Source of the DNA: a bacterium
Lineage (GTDB): Bacteria; Zhuqueibacterota; QNDG01; JAFGCO01
Direction of reading: 5' to 3'
NCBI GenBank assembly: GCA_016932575.1
Contig: JAFGCO010000069.1
Location: 1-64,000 of the forward strand
DNA length: 64,000 nucleotides
The notes under the pieces are model-generated. The model was not told the origin of the DNA. It did not search any database and saw only the letters and a list, made by a program, of their open reading frames with translations. Made by a program: the position numbers and the translations under genes. Positions 9,454 through 19,013 of the stretch are shown here, one piece after another (the first letter of the stretch is position 1; each line of letters opens with the position of its first letter).

Positions 9454-10022
9454 ATTTTTCTCTTTCAAATTAAATGTTCATTATCAATTCCTGAATCAAT
9501 AATATGGATGCGATCACGATGAATCCCCCTGTCCGCCTGACATGATCCTCTGTCCGGAAGGGAAAAACTCTGAATTTCTTATAAAAGTGCGCCTTGCAGG
9601 ATAAACCAGCGGGCTTATTATGCTTATTCTGCAAATTTGAACAGGTAATACATGCTTATAAAGGGGATGGGTATTATCATGAAATCAAGGTTTGGTATTA
9701 AGGAGTTCAATCCCATCCTGAATTGCCCCGGAATACATCGACACGTTATAGGTGCTTCGAGATACCGCATCCGACTTGCTTATAAAAATAAATAATAAAA
9801 TCTCATTACTCCGCAAACCATTTAAAAACAGCACCTTTATTCATTTAAACCGAATTGATGCTCACAATAAAATAATATGACCTTCATCCGATGTCAAGCA
9901 GTTTCACAAAGATGGCTGAAAAAAGTCTTGCACTCTTGTAAACGATTTGATAAATTGCTCACAGTATCAGGGGAATATCAATAAAACAATATTTTTTAAA
10001 GTAAATATCTGGAGCTGTAGAT
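9454..10022. other. Intergenic region between mrp and the Mla operon; no gene seen
   Basis: This stretch separates divergent genes and must hold both promoters. I found no open frame with coding character, no RNA gene and no strong hairpin. One possible promoter for the Mla operon is listed separately at 9928-9956. Confidence 0.6.
9928..9956 (+). promoter_or_regulatory. Possible promoter of the Mla operon
   Basis: TTGCAC (9928-9933), a 17-base spacer and TAAATT (9951-9956) form a fair sigma-70-like promoter. It lies about 65 bases before the MlaD start codon. The -10 match is only partial. Confidence 0.3.
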
Positions 10023-11006
10023 ATGATCACGCGATCCCAAAAAATCCGTCTCGGTATTTTTCTGACGGTGGGTGTATTTTTATTGCTGGCCACACTGACC
10101 ATTATCATCGCTCCGAAGTTTTTCGAGGACCGGGATAATTACTTTATTGGTTACCGCGGCGTCTCACTGACCGGACTGCAGGGAGGCAGTGCGGTCAAAT
10201 ACCATGGTCTTTCTGTGGGTTATATCAGCAAAATTTTTATCGATCCCAAGGATATTGAACGGGTCATTGTCGAAATCAGCCTGGACCGGGGCACTCCCAT
10301 AAAGGAAGACACCTATGCGGATATCGAACTTCTGGGGATTACCGGACTGAAAATCATTGAACTGCGGGGGGGGACCAACGAATCGAATTATGTCAAACGG
10401 GGTGAATATATCCGCTCCGGCAAATCGACCACTGAAATGATCACCGGAAAAGCCGAAACCATGATGGAAAAAGCGGAAATCATGCTCAACAACCTGGCCC
10501 AGCTGACCAATCCTGAAAACCAGAAAAAGCTGAACGTACTTCTGGATAATTCTTCAAAAAGCATGGCCGTCCTTGGAGAACTGCTTTCAGACAATAAAGA
10601 TGAACTCAAAAATTCAATAGCCAATACAGAACAAATCACGCAGGACTTTCAGGCGCTTATTGTCTCTTCAAAAAACACCATGCAAGAAATCGAGAAAATT
10701 GCCCAATCCGACTCTCTCAAGCAAATCATCAATAACCTGACGAATATTTCAGAAAGTATCAGCCAGGCCGATTTGTTAAAATTGATTCAGGAACTGAATG
10801 TGACCATTGCCACAACCAATAACATGCTGCTTCAGATGGATGCCAATCTGTCAAAAACCTGGCTGGATTTCACCGCCTCGATGGAATCGATCCGGGAAAG
10901 CACGGAATATCTCAATCAATTCAGCCGCATGATCACCGAAGATCCATCTCTGCTGGTTCGGGGAACCGAGCATAAAAACGTACCCGATAAAAATTTGGAG
11001 AACTGA
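10023..11006 (+). CDS. mlaD: MCE-domain substrate-binding protein (MlaD-like)
   Basis: First gene of a four-gene MCE lipid-transport operon. One N-terminal transmembrane helix (about residues 8-30, GIFLTVGVFLLLATLTIII) is followed by the MCE domain at about 38-120, with GVSLTGLQGGSAVKYHGL and ITGLKIIELRGG. The rest (120-327) is a long helical or coiled-coil region rich in Asn, Glu and Ile, as in MlaD/PqiB relatives, which may reach across the periplasm. The Shine-Dalgarno GGAG is 9 bases before the ATG. It probably forms a ring on the MlaE permease and passes phospholipid or another lipid between membranes; the direction is unknown. Confidence 0.9.
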   Translation: MITRSQKIRLGIFLTVGVFLLLATLTIIIAPKFFEDRDNYFIGYRGVSLTGLQGGSAVKYHGLSVGYISKIFIDPKDIERVIVEISLDRGTPIKEDTYADIELLGITGLKIIELRGGTNESNYVKRGEYIRSGKSTTEMITGKAETMMEKAEIMLNNLAQLTNPENQKKLNVLLDNSSKSMAVLGELLSDNKDELKNSIANTEQITQDFQALIVSSKNTMQEIEKIAQSDSLKQIINNLTNISESISQADLLKLIQELNVTIATTNNMLLQMDANLSKTWLDFTASMESIRESTEYLNQFSRMITEDPSLLVRGTEHKNVPDKNLEN

Positions 11007-11007
11007 T

Positions 11008-11634
11008 ATGAAACGGTTCTGGATGTTTTTTATCGTCGCTGGTCTGCTTTTCATGGTTTGCGGTAAAAAAGCCGTCATCCGTAAATACTATATTCTCGAA
11101 ACACCCAGGCCAATTAAAATGGCCGATTCAGTCGAAACAGTTTGCCTGCCGATCCATGTGGATATCCGGGATTTTCAGATTTCCAAAGCCATCAATCAAA
11201 CCCGGATTGCTCTGAAAACAAAGTCCCATGAACTCAATTACTATTTTTATCATCACTGGGCGGTTCGCCCATCCATAGGTACAGCGGATATGGTCTATCA
11301 GATCACCGCATATCAAAAATGTTTTCGACGTCTGGTGCGGGGATATTCCTCCCAGCCGGATTATTTCATTACCGGAAATATCCAGAACCTGGAAAGGGAT
11401 GAAACGGGCAAAAAGGTGGCGGTGCACTTTGCTGCAACATTAGAGTTGATTGACGCTGAATCGAATATCCCGCTGATTCGTCATACATTCGACCGGACAG
11501 AGCATTATACAAATCCCAAAAGCATGAACAGTTTCGCGGAAACCATCAGTTTGATTTTATATCAGGAAACCACGGCTTTCTTAAACATCATATCCGATTA
11601 CTTTAAAAAACATTCAGAGGCTGCTACCCAATGA
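11008..11634 (+). CDS. ABC-type transport auxiliary lipoprotein of the MCE system
   Basis: A 208-residue protein whose ATG lies one base after the MlaD stop. The N-terminus (MKRFWMFFIVAGLLFMVC) is a lipoprotein-type signal, though the lipobox FMVC is imperfect because valine before the cysteine is unusual. The following KYYILETPRP resembles the YYxL start of the ABC-auxiliary/PqiC lipoprotein family. Its position between MlaD and MlaE supports that role. It would be anchored at the outer membrane and bridge the MCE assembly; this is family knowledge, not visible in the sequence. Confidence 0.72.
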   Translation: MKRFWMFFIVAGLLFMVCGKKAVIRKYYILETPRPIKMADSVETVCLPIHVDIRDFQISKAINQTRIALKTKSHELNYYFYHHWAVRPSIGTADMVYQITAYQKCFRRLVRGYSSQPDYFITGNIQNLERDETGKKVAVHFAATLELIDAESNIPLIRHTFDRTEHYTNPKSMNSFAETISLILYQETTAFLNIISDYFKKHSEAATQ

Positions 11635-12746
11635 ATGCTCGTGTTCACTGGTCCGGCATTGACATTTCCCTTGAGGGTGATATTACTATCTCTCAAGTCA
11701 GCCATATATTAAAAAAAATTAAAAAGTTACTGATCGAACATGCACAGACTTCAATCACCATCGATCTGGGTCTTGTGAACAAAATTGATACGGCCGGCGT
11801 TGTTCTGCTGGAAACCATTGAAGAAACGGCCCGAGCCAAAGAAATTGAGGTTCAATGGCTGAATACACCGAAATCCGTAAAGCAGGCCATTCAAGCATTT
11901 TCTCTTACACCGCAAACAATGACAGGCCGCCAAAAACACAAAGCGTCATTCTTTGAAATTTTCGGCGACTGGTTTTATGAAATCGGGAGCCACCTTCATG
12001 ATCTCTTCTATCTGGTTGCCGATACGTTCTACTATGCAGTAAATAATTTATTCAAGCAGCATGGAAAGAGAAAAGGTGAATTTACCAATCAATTAATTTT
12101 AATCGGCATGAACGCTTTACCTATTGTGGGTATGGTCTCATTTCTGATCGGTCTTATTCTTGCGCTTCAATCCGCCGCTCAGCTGAGACAGTTTGGCGCC
12201 GCTATATATGTGGCAGATCTCATCTCGATTTCAATGACCCGGGAAATGGGGCCCATCATGACTGCCATCATGCTGGCCGGCAGAAGCGGATCAGCCATTA
12301 CATCTGAAATCGCCACGATGGTAGTCACGGAAGAAACCGATGCTTTGAAATCCATGGCCCTGAATCCGATTCAGTACGTGCTTGTGCCCAAATTTTATGC
12401 CATGACCGTCGCCATGCCGCTGCTGACTGTTTTATCGGTCATTATCGGTATTTTCGGTGCATTTGTCATTGCACTCACCTATTTGGATATCGGTCTCGAA
12501 CCATTTTATAACCAGGTCGTGAATGCCTTGCTTTTAAAGGATATTCTGACCGGTCTGGTGAAAAGTGTCGTATTTGCCTGGCTGATCGTCATTCTCGGTG
12601 CCTATCAGGGATTCAAGGTGCGCGGAGGAGCTGCTGAAGTGGGCAAAGCCACGACTGCCTCTGTGGTCTCATCCATTTTTGCAGTCATTTTCGCCGACTC
12701 GATTCTGGGGCTCATCTTTTATTTCGGCCAACCTGTTGAGATATAA
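11631..12746 (+). CDS. mlaE: MlaE-type ABC permease with fused N-terminal STAS (MlaB-like) domain
   Basis: The start overlaps the preceding stop (ATGA), indicating translational coupling. Residues 1-100 form a STAS domain (ITIDLGLVNKIDTAGVVLLE), the equivalent of the separate MlaB of E. coli. Residues 110-371 are the MlaE permease, with MTREMGPIMTAIMLAGRSGS and an ALKSMALNPI segment typical of the family, and about five membrane helices. The fusion gives a fixed permease:STAS ratio. With MlaD, the lipoprotein and MlaF it makes a complete inner-membrane lipid transporter. Confidence 0.93.
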   Translation: MNARVHWSGIDISLEGDITISQVSHILKKIKKLLIEHAQTSITIDLGLVNKIDTAGVVLLETIEETARAKEIEVQWLNTPKSVKQAIQAFSLTPQTMTGRQKHKASFFEIFGDWFYEIGSHLHDLFYLVADTFYYAVNNLFKQHGKRKGEFTNQLILIGMNALPIVGMVSFLIGLILALQSAAQLRQFGAAIYVADLISISMTREMGPIMTAIMLAGRSGSAITSEIATMVVTEETDALKSMALNPIQYVLVPKFYAMTVAMPLLTVLSVIIGIFGAFVIALTYLDIGLEPFYNQVVNALLLKDILTGLVKSVVFAWLIVILGAYQGFKVRGGAAEVGKATTASVVSSIFAVIFADSILGLIFYFGQPVEI

Positions 12747-12839
12747 TATTCATGCAGAGAAAAAAAAGGCAGGGCCTCCTGAAGGCTCAGAAAATTTTAT
12801 ATTTTTCATGCATTTTTTTAATGAATGCCTTTTTAGAGG

Positions 12840-13622
12840 ATGAATTCTGATTTAAATAAATTGTATATGATTGAAAAAACCCAAAAAAACCATACTCCCA
12901 TTGTCGAGGTCACACACCTGACCTCGGGTTATGAAGATTTCAGGGTTCTGGACGATATTTCTATTTTTGCACCGGAGCACCAGATTACCATTATTCTCGG
13001 CGCCAGCGGATGCGGCAAAACCACACTGCTGAAACACCTGATCCGCCTGATCCAGCCCTGGTCCGGATCGATTCGTCTGTTCGGTCATGAAATCACCAGC
13101 CTGGACGAACCGGAATTTAATACGATTCTGAAAGATATCGGAGTCATGTTCCAAAATGGGGCGCTGCTTGGTTCTCTCTCTGTGGCAGAAAATGTATCAA
13201 TTCCTATGGAACAGCATACCAGTCTGAAAGAAGATATGATTCGCAAACTGGTAGAAATCAAGCTGGACCTCGTGGGGCTCAGGCATGCCATCGACCTGTC
13301 TCCCTCTGAGCTTTCAGGAGGTATGCGCAAACGGGCGGCCCTGGCCCGCGCCATCGCCCTGGATCCCCCGCTACTTTTCGGGGACGAACCCTCGGCTGGC
13401 CTGGATCCTGTCACTTCGGCAGGACTGGACGAGCTTATTCTGAAAATGCGCGAACAGCTCGGCATGACTGTCGTTCTGGTATCCCATGAAGTGGCCAGCA
13501 TCAACCGCATTGCCGATCATGTGGTTTTTTTGGATGAGGGCAAAGTTCTATTCTGCGGCCCGTTAAAAGAAGCGAAAACCGCCGGCATTCAAAAGGTGGA
13601 TGATTTTTTCGCCAAGGGATAA
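12840..13622 (+). CDS. mlaF: MlaF-type ABC transporter ATPase
   Basis: The ATPase of the MCE transporter, 260 residues. Motifs in order: Walker A GASGCGKTT, the Q-loop region GVMFQNGALLGSLSV, signature LSGGMRKRAALARA, Walker B LLFGDEPSAGLDP and the switch histidine in VLVSHEV. All are intact. The start is uncertain. ATG 12840 has GAGG directly touching it with an in-frame stop just upstream, while ATG 12867 lacks a Shine-Dalgarno site. A 93-base gap separates it from MlaE, larger than the other gaps of the operon. Confidence 0.92.
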   Translation: MNSDLNKLYMIEKTQKNHTPIVEVTHLTSGYEDFRVLDDISIFAPEHQITIILGASGCGKTTLLKHLIRLIQPWSGSIRLFGHEITSLDEPEFNTILKDIGVMFQNGALLGSLSVAENVSIPMEQHTSLKEDMIRKLVEIKLDLVGLRHAIDLSPSELSGGMRKRAALARAIALDPPLLFGDEPSAGLDPVTSAGLDELILKMREQLGMTVVLVSHEVASINRIADHVVFLDEGKVLFCGPLKEAKTAGIQKVDDFFAKG

Positions 13623-13687
13623 AAGGTCCCTCATCGATTTTTATTTCGCTGACCAACAAATTAAAAAAGCACACACAGTTTATACAA

Positions 13688-14650
13688 ATGACTCCATCCC
13701 ATCAACAGAAACCCATCCTCCTGATCGCCCTGGGCGGCAATACACTGATTCAAGAAGATCAGCGGGGAACAATTGGTGAGCAGCTCGATAATCTCAGAAA
13801 AACCATCCGGCAGATTGCCCGTTTATCCGCTCATTATCGAATCATCATTACTCACGGCAACGGCCCGCAGGTAGGAAATCTGCTATTGCAGCAGGAGTCG
13901 TGCGATCAGGTACCCAAACTTCCTCTGGAAATTCTGGTGGCACAGACAGAAGGCCAGATCGGGTATATGATCGAATCCACACTGGACGAGGAGTTGATGA
14001 CCATCGGCGTGAATAATAAAAAACTGGTCACACTGATCACCTATGTGGTGGTCGATCAGGATGATCCGGCTTTTCAGAATCCCACAAAACCCATCGGGCC
14101 TGTCTTTTCTGGAAAAGAAGCCAAAAACCTTGGTTATCCGACCATCAAAACCAAAAAAGGATATCGACGTGTGGTGGCTTCTCCGAATCCGGTTACGATC
14201 ATTGAAAAAAGAGAGATCCGCACATTGATTGATCTGGATTTTATCATCATCTGCTGCGGAGGAGGCGGGATCCCTGTCATCCGGGACGGCCGGGGATTTC
14301 ATGGTGTTCATGCAGTAATTGACAAAGATCTGGCCAGTGCCTGCCTGGCTCAGGAAGTGAATGTGGATATTTTCATCATCACAACGGATGTCGCAGGTGC
14401 CATGATCCGCTATAATCAAAAAGATCAAACCCTGCTGAAACAAATATCCGTCAAAGAAGCCGAGGCATACATCCGCAGGGGACATTTCAAGGCAGGCTCT
14501 ATGCTTCCAAAAATGACCGCTTGTACCCGATTTATTCACGGGGGCGGAAAACGGGCCATTATCACTTCAACTGAAGCCCTGGAAGAGGCTGTATTAAACA
14601 CGGATGTGGGAACGCAAATCGTACCCGAACAATCAACGCCACCCGTATAA
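13688..14650 (+). CDS. arcC: Carbamate kinase
   Basis: A 320-residue amino-acid-kinase-fold enzyme that makes ATP from carbamoyl phosphate and ADP in arginine, agmatine or purine fermentation. Typical motifs are present: LIALGGNTL at the start, THGNGPQVGNLLLQ, a QTEGQIGY segment and CCGGGGIPV in the middle. No arginine deiminase or ornithine carbamoyltransferase gene is nearby, so the pathway is not shown here. It starts 65 bases after MlaF on the same strand; no terminator was seen between them, so read-through from the Mla operon is possible. There is no clear Shine-Dalgarno site before ATG 13688. Confidence 0.93.
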   Translation: MTPSHQQKPILLIALGGNTLIQEDQRGTIGEQLDNLRKTIRQIARLSAHYRIIITHGNGPQVGNLLLQQESCDQVPKLPLEILVAQTEGQIGYMIESTLDEELMTIGVNNKKLVTLITYVVVDQDDPAFQNPTKPIGPVFSGKEAKNLGYPTIKTKKGYRRVVASPNPVTIIEKREIRTLIDLDFIIICCGGGGIPVIRDGRGFHGVHAVIDKDLASACLAQEVNVDIFIITTDVAGAMIRYNQKDQTLLKQISVKEAEAYIRRGHFKAGSMLPKMTACTRFIHGGGKRAIITSTEALEEAVLNTDVGTQIVPEQSTPPV

Positions 14651-14688
14651 TATGATCGCGCACATGGCTACTGCCCAAAAAGGAAAGG

Positions 14689-16245
14689 ATGAATTTCGTG
14701 AAAACGACATTCAGGATCAATATATTATGCATGCTGATTTCGACGCTTCTTTTCAGCGGAAGCCGTATCCCGGAACCGGTCACCCCTCATGCCTCCCGGG
14801 AGGCCCGGGCGTTATTAAAGCTGCTTTATGATATTTCCGGAAAATACACGCTGACCGGGCAGCATAATTACCCAGACACCCGGGACAGAAACTCGCAGTT
14901 TGCATCAAAATATATCGGGAAAACACCGGCTGTCTGGAGCACGGACATGGGATTCGCCGAAGAGGGAGATACAGACTCTTATCTGGCACGTCCGGACATC
15001 GTTGAAGAGGCCAAAAGACAGCATCGGATGGGATCGATCATCACCATCTGCTGGCACGCAGTGCCTCCCACCTGGAATGAGCCTGTTACATTTCAACCCC
15101 GGCCCGGTGTGGGCTCTCCGGATTCATTGGCCAGTGTGCAGGGGCGGCTTCTGGACCGGCAGTTCAGGGATGTGCTGACACCCGGAGCCGAATTGTACAA
15201 CCGCTGGGTTGCCCAAGTTGACTCGGTTGCATTTTACCTGAAAAAGCTTCAAAAGGCCAACGTGCCGATTTTATGGCGCCCCTATCATGAAATGAACGGC
15301 GATTGGTTCTGGTGGGGAGGCCGTCAGGGTAAATACGGCACGCAGGCGCTTTACAAACAGCTGTTTGACCGGTATGTAAATTATCACCGGATCAATAATC
15401 TCCTATGGGTATGGAGTATGGATCGCCCGAACAAACCGGAAATGTATTTTTCGCTTTATTATCCGGGTGAAGACTATCTGGATGTCGCCGCACTTGATGT
15501 ATACGGCAGTGATTTTAACCAGGCCTATTATGACAGTTTAATGATCCTTGCGGACGGGAAACCGCTCATCCTGGGAGAGGTGGGCAATCCACCAGGAACA
15601 GAAGTTCTGGACATGCAGCCCGACTGGATTCTCTATGCAACCTGGGCCGGCATGGTAAGGAACACATTAAAAAACCAATACCAGATTTTAATGAAAGATC
15701 CGCGCATCCTCAGTCTTGAGGATCCGGCATATCATAAAATCATGGCCCCCTTTCGCTCAGCGTGTCAATTGTCTCCATTGCCTCTGACATCAGACAAAGA
15801 ACCGGTCAATTTTTCAGGAAACTGGGTGCTTAATGAAAATAAAAGTGTTTTGGATAATCGGGGAACGAGTTATCTGCCGTATCAGCTGGCAATCACACAG
15901 ACGGAAAATGAGCTTGCTCTTCAAAAGGCATTTATACTGGAATGGGGAGACAAACAGATCACTGATGAAAAATGGACGCTCGATGGCAGAGAAATCCGAT
16001 CTGAAATGTGGAATTTCCCCAGGGTGACAACCGTAAACTGGTCAGCGGATGGGAATTCCCTGATGATTGAATCAAAAATCACCTTTCACCGGGGAAACCG
16101 GACTTCGGAATGGCTTATCAACGAAATCTGGAGCTTAAAGGAACAGGGCGATATTCTGTCTATTGAGCAACTCTCGGAATCATTCCGGGGTGACAGAAAA
16201 ATTACAATGATTTTTGACAGAATCAACTGCCTGATCAATCAATGA
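14689..16245 (+). CDS. Secreted glycoside hydrolase family 26 (beta-mannanase-like) with C-terminal lipocalin-like domain
   Basis: A signal peptide (about residues 4-24) is followed by a GH26 (beta/alpha)8 barrel at about 35-350. The acid/base is Glu201 in WRPYHEMNGDWFWW and the nucleophile Glu297 in LILGEVGNPP; both strongly mark GH26. The C-terminal 130 residues (from FSGNWVLNENKSVLD) are a small beta-barrel module, lipocalin-like. Substrates of the family are beta-mannans, sometimes beta-1,3-xylan. The start could be ATG 14689 or GTG 14698; the AAAGGA site is better spaced for the GTG. A FucP-like transporter gene converges on it from the other strand, so uptake of released sugar is plausible. 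Confidence 0.9.
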   Translation: MNFVKTTFRINILCMLISTLLFSGSRIPEPVTPHASREARALLKLLYDISGKYTLTGQHNYPDTRDRNSQFASKYIGKTPAVWSTDMGFAEEGDTDSYLARPDIVEEAKRQHRMGSIITICWHAVPPTWNEPVTFQPRPGVGSPDSLASVQGRLLDRQFRDVLTPGAELYNRWVAQVDSVAFYLKKLQKANVPILWRPYHEMNGDWFWWGGRQGKYGTQALYKQLFDRYVNYHRINNLLWVWSMDRPNKPEMYFSLYYPGEDYLDVAALDVYGSDFNQAYYDSLMILADGKPLILGEVGNPPGTEVLDMQPDWILYATWAGMVRNTLKNQYQILMKDPRILSLEDPAYHKIMAPFRSACQLSPLPLTSDKEPVNFSGNWVLNENKSVLDNRGTSYLPYQLAITQTENELALQKAFILEWGDKQITDEKWTLDGREIRSEMWNFPRVTTVNWSADGNSLMIESKITFHRGNRTSEWLINEIWSLKEQGDILSIEQLSESFRGDRKITMIFDRINCLINQ

Positions 16246-16270
16246 TGCTTTATTTTGATTACAGACTCTC

Positions 16271-17605
16271 CTATGATTCATTCCGGGCAGCGACAATGCC
16301 ATAATAAACGATTACGACAAAACAAATCAGCGGCAGTACAAAAGAAGCCCGTGTGCTGGAAAGGGTCATAAAACCGAGATTAAATGTGTTCTGATCCATA
16401 ATATAGGCCTGCAGGGGCGGCATAATAGAACCGCCGCCAATGGCCATGATCAGTCCGGCTGCCCCCAGTTTTGCATCTTCACCCAGTCCCTTAAGCGCAA
16501 TGCCGTAAATTGTAGGAAACATCAGAGACATACAGGCAGATACAGCCACCAGACAATATAAACCGGTCATTCCCTGCAAGAATATGGTTCCGAGAATCAG
16601 CATCCCGCCGCAAGCTGCCAGTGTCGACAGGAGTTTTCCGGGACTGATATATCTCAACAGATAAGTACAGATAAACCGGCTGGTGCAGAATATGGCCATG
16701 GCAACAATATTGTATCCCTGCGCCTGTTCAGCTTTCATTCCCAGTTCATTTTCAGCGTACTGAATAATAAAGGTCCAGCACATGATCTGAACCCCCACAT
16801 AAAACGCCTGTGCCAGCACGCCCTTCATATATTTTTCATTGGCAAACAGCCGTTTTAAAGTGGGGCCGAGATTCAGATGGCTCCCGCCTTCACTCTGCCG
16901 TTTAGGAAACCTGGACACGAGAAATACTGCAAGAACAATCAGCACAATCACGCCAATGGCCACATAAGGTCCTTGCAGAACAGCAAGGTCATGTTTCTGA
17001 ATCATTTTTAATTGTTCCGGAGCAGTCTCAAGCAGGAGGCGGCGTCCTTCTTCATCGGTTTCATCCAGTCTGGCCAGGATCAGTTTTTGAGCCACAAACA
17101 TGCCGGTAAGCGACCCGATTGGATTAAACGACTGAGAAAAATTCAATCTCTGCGTTGCGTTGTCCACCGAACCCATGGACAGAACATAGGGATTGGAACT
17201 GGTCTCAAGAAAAGACAATCCGCATGTCAGAATAAAATATGAGATTAAAAAGACAGAGAATGCCATCATCGAACCCGCTGGAATGAACAGCAGCGCGCCC
17301 GATGCATAGAGAAATAATCCCAAAATAATTCCCGCTTTGTACGAAAAACGTCTTATAAACAGAGCGGCCGGAATCGCCATCACGCAATAACCGCCGTAAA
17401 AGGCAAACTGAACCAGAGAACTCTGAAAATGACTGATGAGAAGAATTTTTTTAAAGGCCGCCACCATGGGATTGGTCACATCATTGGCGAATCCCCACAG
17501 TGCAAATAACGAGGTCACCAGGATAAATGGCCAAATAATATGACGGGGAATCAAAGGCGACCGATCCTGACTGGTGTTTTGATGATGATTTGACGAAGTC
17601 GACAT
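16271..17605 (-). CDS. FucP-family sugar:proton symporter (MFS)
   Basis: A 444-residue major facilitator with about twelve membrane helices, in the L-fucose/glucose-galactose transporter family. Helix 1 holds SLFALWGFANDVTNPMVA, a strong family marker, and later come QFAFYGGYCVMAIPA and FLETSSNPYVLSMG. ATG 17605 is chosen over ATG 17620 because AGGA is 6 bases upstream of it. It probably imports a hexose, 6-deoxyhexose or disaccharide; the exact sugar is not readable. It lies next to a dehydrogenase gene on the same strand, 136 bases apart, in a sugar-use cluster with a LacI regulator. Confidence 0.9.
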   Translation of the reverse strand: MSTSSNHHQNTSQDRSPLIPRHIIWPFILVTSLFALWGFANDVTNPMVAAFKKILLISHFQSSLVQFAFYGGYCVMAIPAALFIRRFSYKAGIILGLFLYASGALLFIPAGSMMAFSVFLISYFILTCGLSFLETSSNPYVLSMGSVDNATQRLNFSQSFNPIGSLTGMFVAQKLILARLDETDEEGRRLLLETAPEQLKMIQKHDLAVLQGPYVAIGVIVLIVLAVFLVSRFPKRQSEGGSHLNLGPTLKRLFANEKYMKGVLAQAFYVGVQIMCWTFIIQYAENELGMKAEQAQGYNIVAMAIFCTSRFICTYLLRYISPGKLLSTLAACGGMLILGTIFLQGMTGLYCLVAVSACMSLMFPTIYGIALKGLGEDAKLGAAGLIMAIGGGSIMPPLQAYIMDQNTFNLGFMTLSSTRASFVLPLICFVVIVYYGIVAARNES

Positions 17606-17741
17606 ATGCTTTCCTTTCATGATTCAATACCAACAGTAACAACGGACCTGAAGAAATGGCGCTGTGTAAAAATGTGTAATCCAGTAACAGACGGTTGATT
17701 TAATACGACCATTTTATCCGTATTTATAACTCATATTCAGA

Positions 17742-18806
17742 TTATCCGTTTGTCTTTGCGGAATGCATTTTCAGCAGGACTTTTACATATTTATCCGGAT
17801 GTTTTTCCAAGAGAGAGAACGCATGCTGGGTTTCGTTTCCTGAAAACTCTGCGGAGATCATCGCATCCGGCTGGAGGCGGCCTGCCTGCAGATGCTCTAT
17901 CGCCTGCTTAAATTCTCCGTGGCTCACTCGTGAAGCGATAATTTTTGCCTCTTTCCAGATCAATTCCTTCGTCAGTATAGAAGAAGGAATATCTCCCAAT
18001 CCCAGCACGCATACCGTACCCGCCCCCCTGATACTTCGCACGCATCCCTGAACCGGATTCGGGCGGTCCGGAACCGGGACTGCATGTCCGACGGCCTCAA
18101 AGGCGGCATCCACACCCCGGTCATTCGTCATTTCCCGGATGACCGACACCGGATCCTGAGTACTCGAATCAATGGTCACAATGTCCGGAAAGGCCTGCTT
18201 CGCCATGGCAAGACGCTGCGGCAGCACATCGATACAAAAGATCAAACTTTCTGTGATGGTTCGTGCAGCCTGAAGAATGCTCTGTCCAATTCTGCCCGTC
18301 CCCCAGATGGCAACCGTATCACCCTTTTTCAATTGCGCCCGGTTGCAGGCATGAAATCCAATACTGTACACCTCGACCAGGGCAGCGTTCCTGTATGAGA
18401 TCGTCTCCGGAATCCGGTACAGGGTGGTTTGGGGGACTGCGACATACTCGGCGAAGCCCCCATCCATATCGATGCCGATCAGTTTCAGGGAGGAGCATGC
18501 AGGATAATGTCGGATTTGACACGCGGCACATGCGCCGCACCAGACAATGGGATCAACAACCACACGATCCCCTTTATTGTACTGATGAACATGTTTACCT
18601 GCTTTGACAATCATCCCGCTGAACTCATGTCCCGGAATCAGAGGAAGCCGGGTGCGCGGTGAAAAATCTCCGTGATAAAGATGCATATCGCTCCCGCATA
18701 TCCCGGCATAAGCAACCTTCACAAGCACTTCGTCGTCTTTGACAGAAGGATCGGGAACTTCCTCCCAAAGCAGGCGCCCGTATTTTTTTAAGACTGCAGC
18801 GTGCAA
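17742..18806 (-). CDS. Zinc-dependent medium-chain alcohol/polyol dehydrogenase
   Basis: A 354-residue NAD(P)-dependent dehydrogenase of the sorbitol/threonine dehydrogenase group. Catalytic zinc ligands are in AGICGSDMHLYHG and PGHEFSG. A structural-zinc cysteine set is in CGACAACQIRHYPAC (spacing 2, 2 and 7). The Rossmann motif is VAIWGTGRIGQSI. The start is TTG 18806, with AGGA about 6 bases upstream; no ATG is available nearby. Position between the sugar transporter and the LacI regulator suggests oxidation of an imported sugar or sugar alcohol. The substrate is unknown. Confidence 0.88.
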   Translation of the reverse strand: MHAAVLKKYGRLLWEEVPDPSVKDDEVLVKVAYAGICGSDMHLYHGDFSPRTRLPLIPGHEFSGMIVKAGKHVHQYNKGDRVVVDPIVWCGACAACQIRHYPACSSLKLIGIDMDGGFAEYVAVPQTTLYRIPETISYRNAALVEVYSIGFHACNRAQLKKGDTVAIWGTGRIGQSILQAARTITESLIFCIDVLPQRLAMAKQAFPDIVTIDSSTQDPVSVIREMTNDRGVDAAFEAVGHAVPVPDRPNPVQGCVRSIRGAGTVCVLGLGDIPSSILTKELIWKEAKIIASRVSHGEFKQAIEHLQAGRLQPDAMISAEFSGNETQHAFSLLEKHPDKYVKVLLKMHSAKTNG

Positions 18807-19013
18807 TTGAATCCTGTTTTGTTCATATTATAAATACAACAATGACATATTGAGCTACAAAATACGGCAACAATATGTATTTATCAATATTAAAATGACG
18901 GCTCTTCGATCAATAACAAAATCCCGGTAAAACCCCAAATAAAATACGTGCCCCGATAAATAGTGAATGTGTTGTTAAGAATCCGCCGGAACTTCGTATG
19001 GAACAGAGATTTT

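Noticed and set aside
13883-14539. 218-codon minus-strand frame
   Set aside because: Antisense to carbamate kinase; a shadow.
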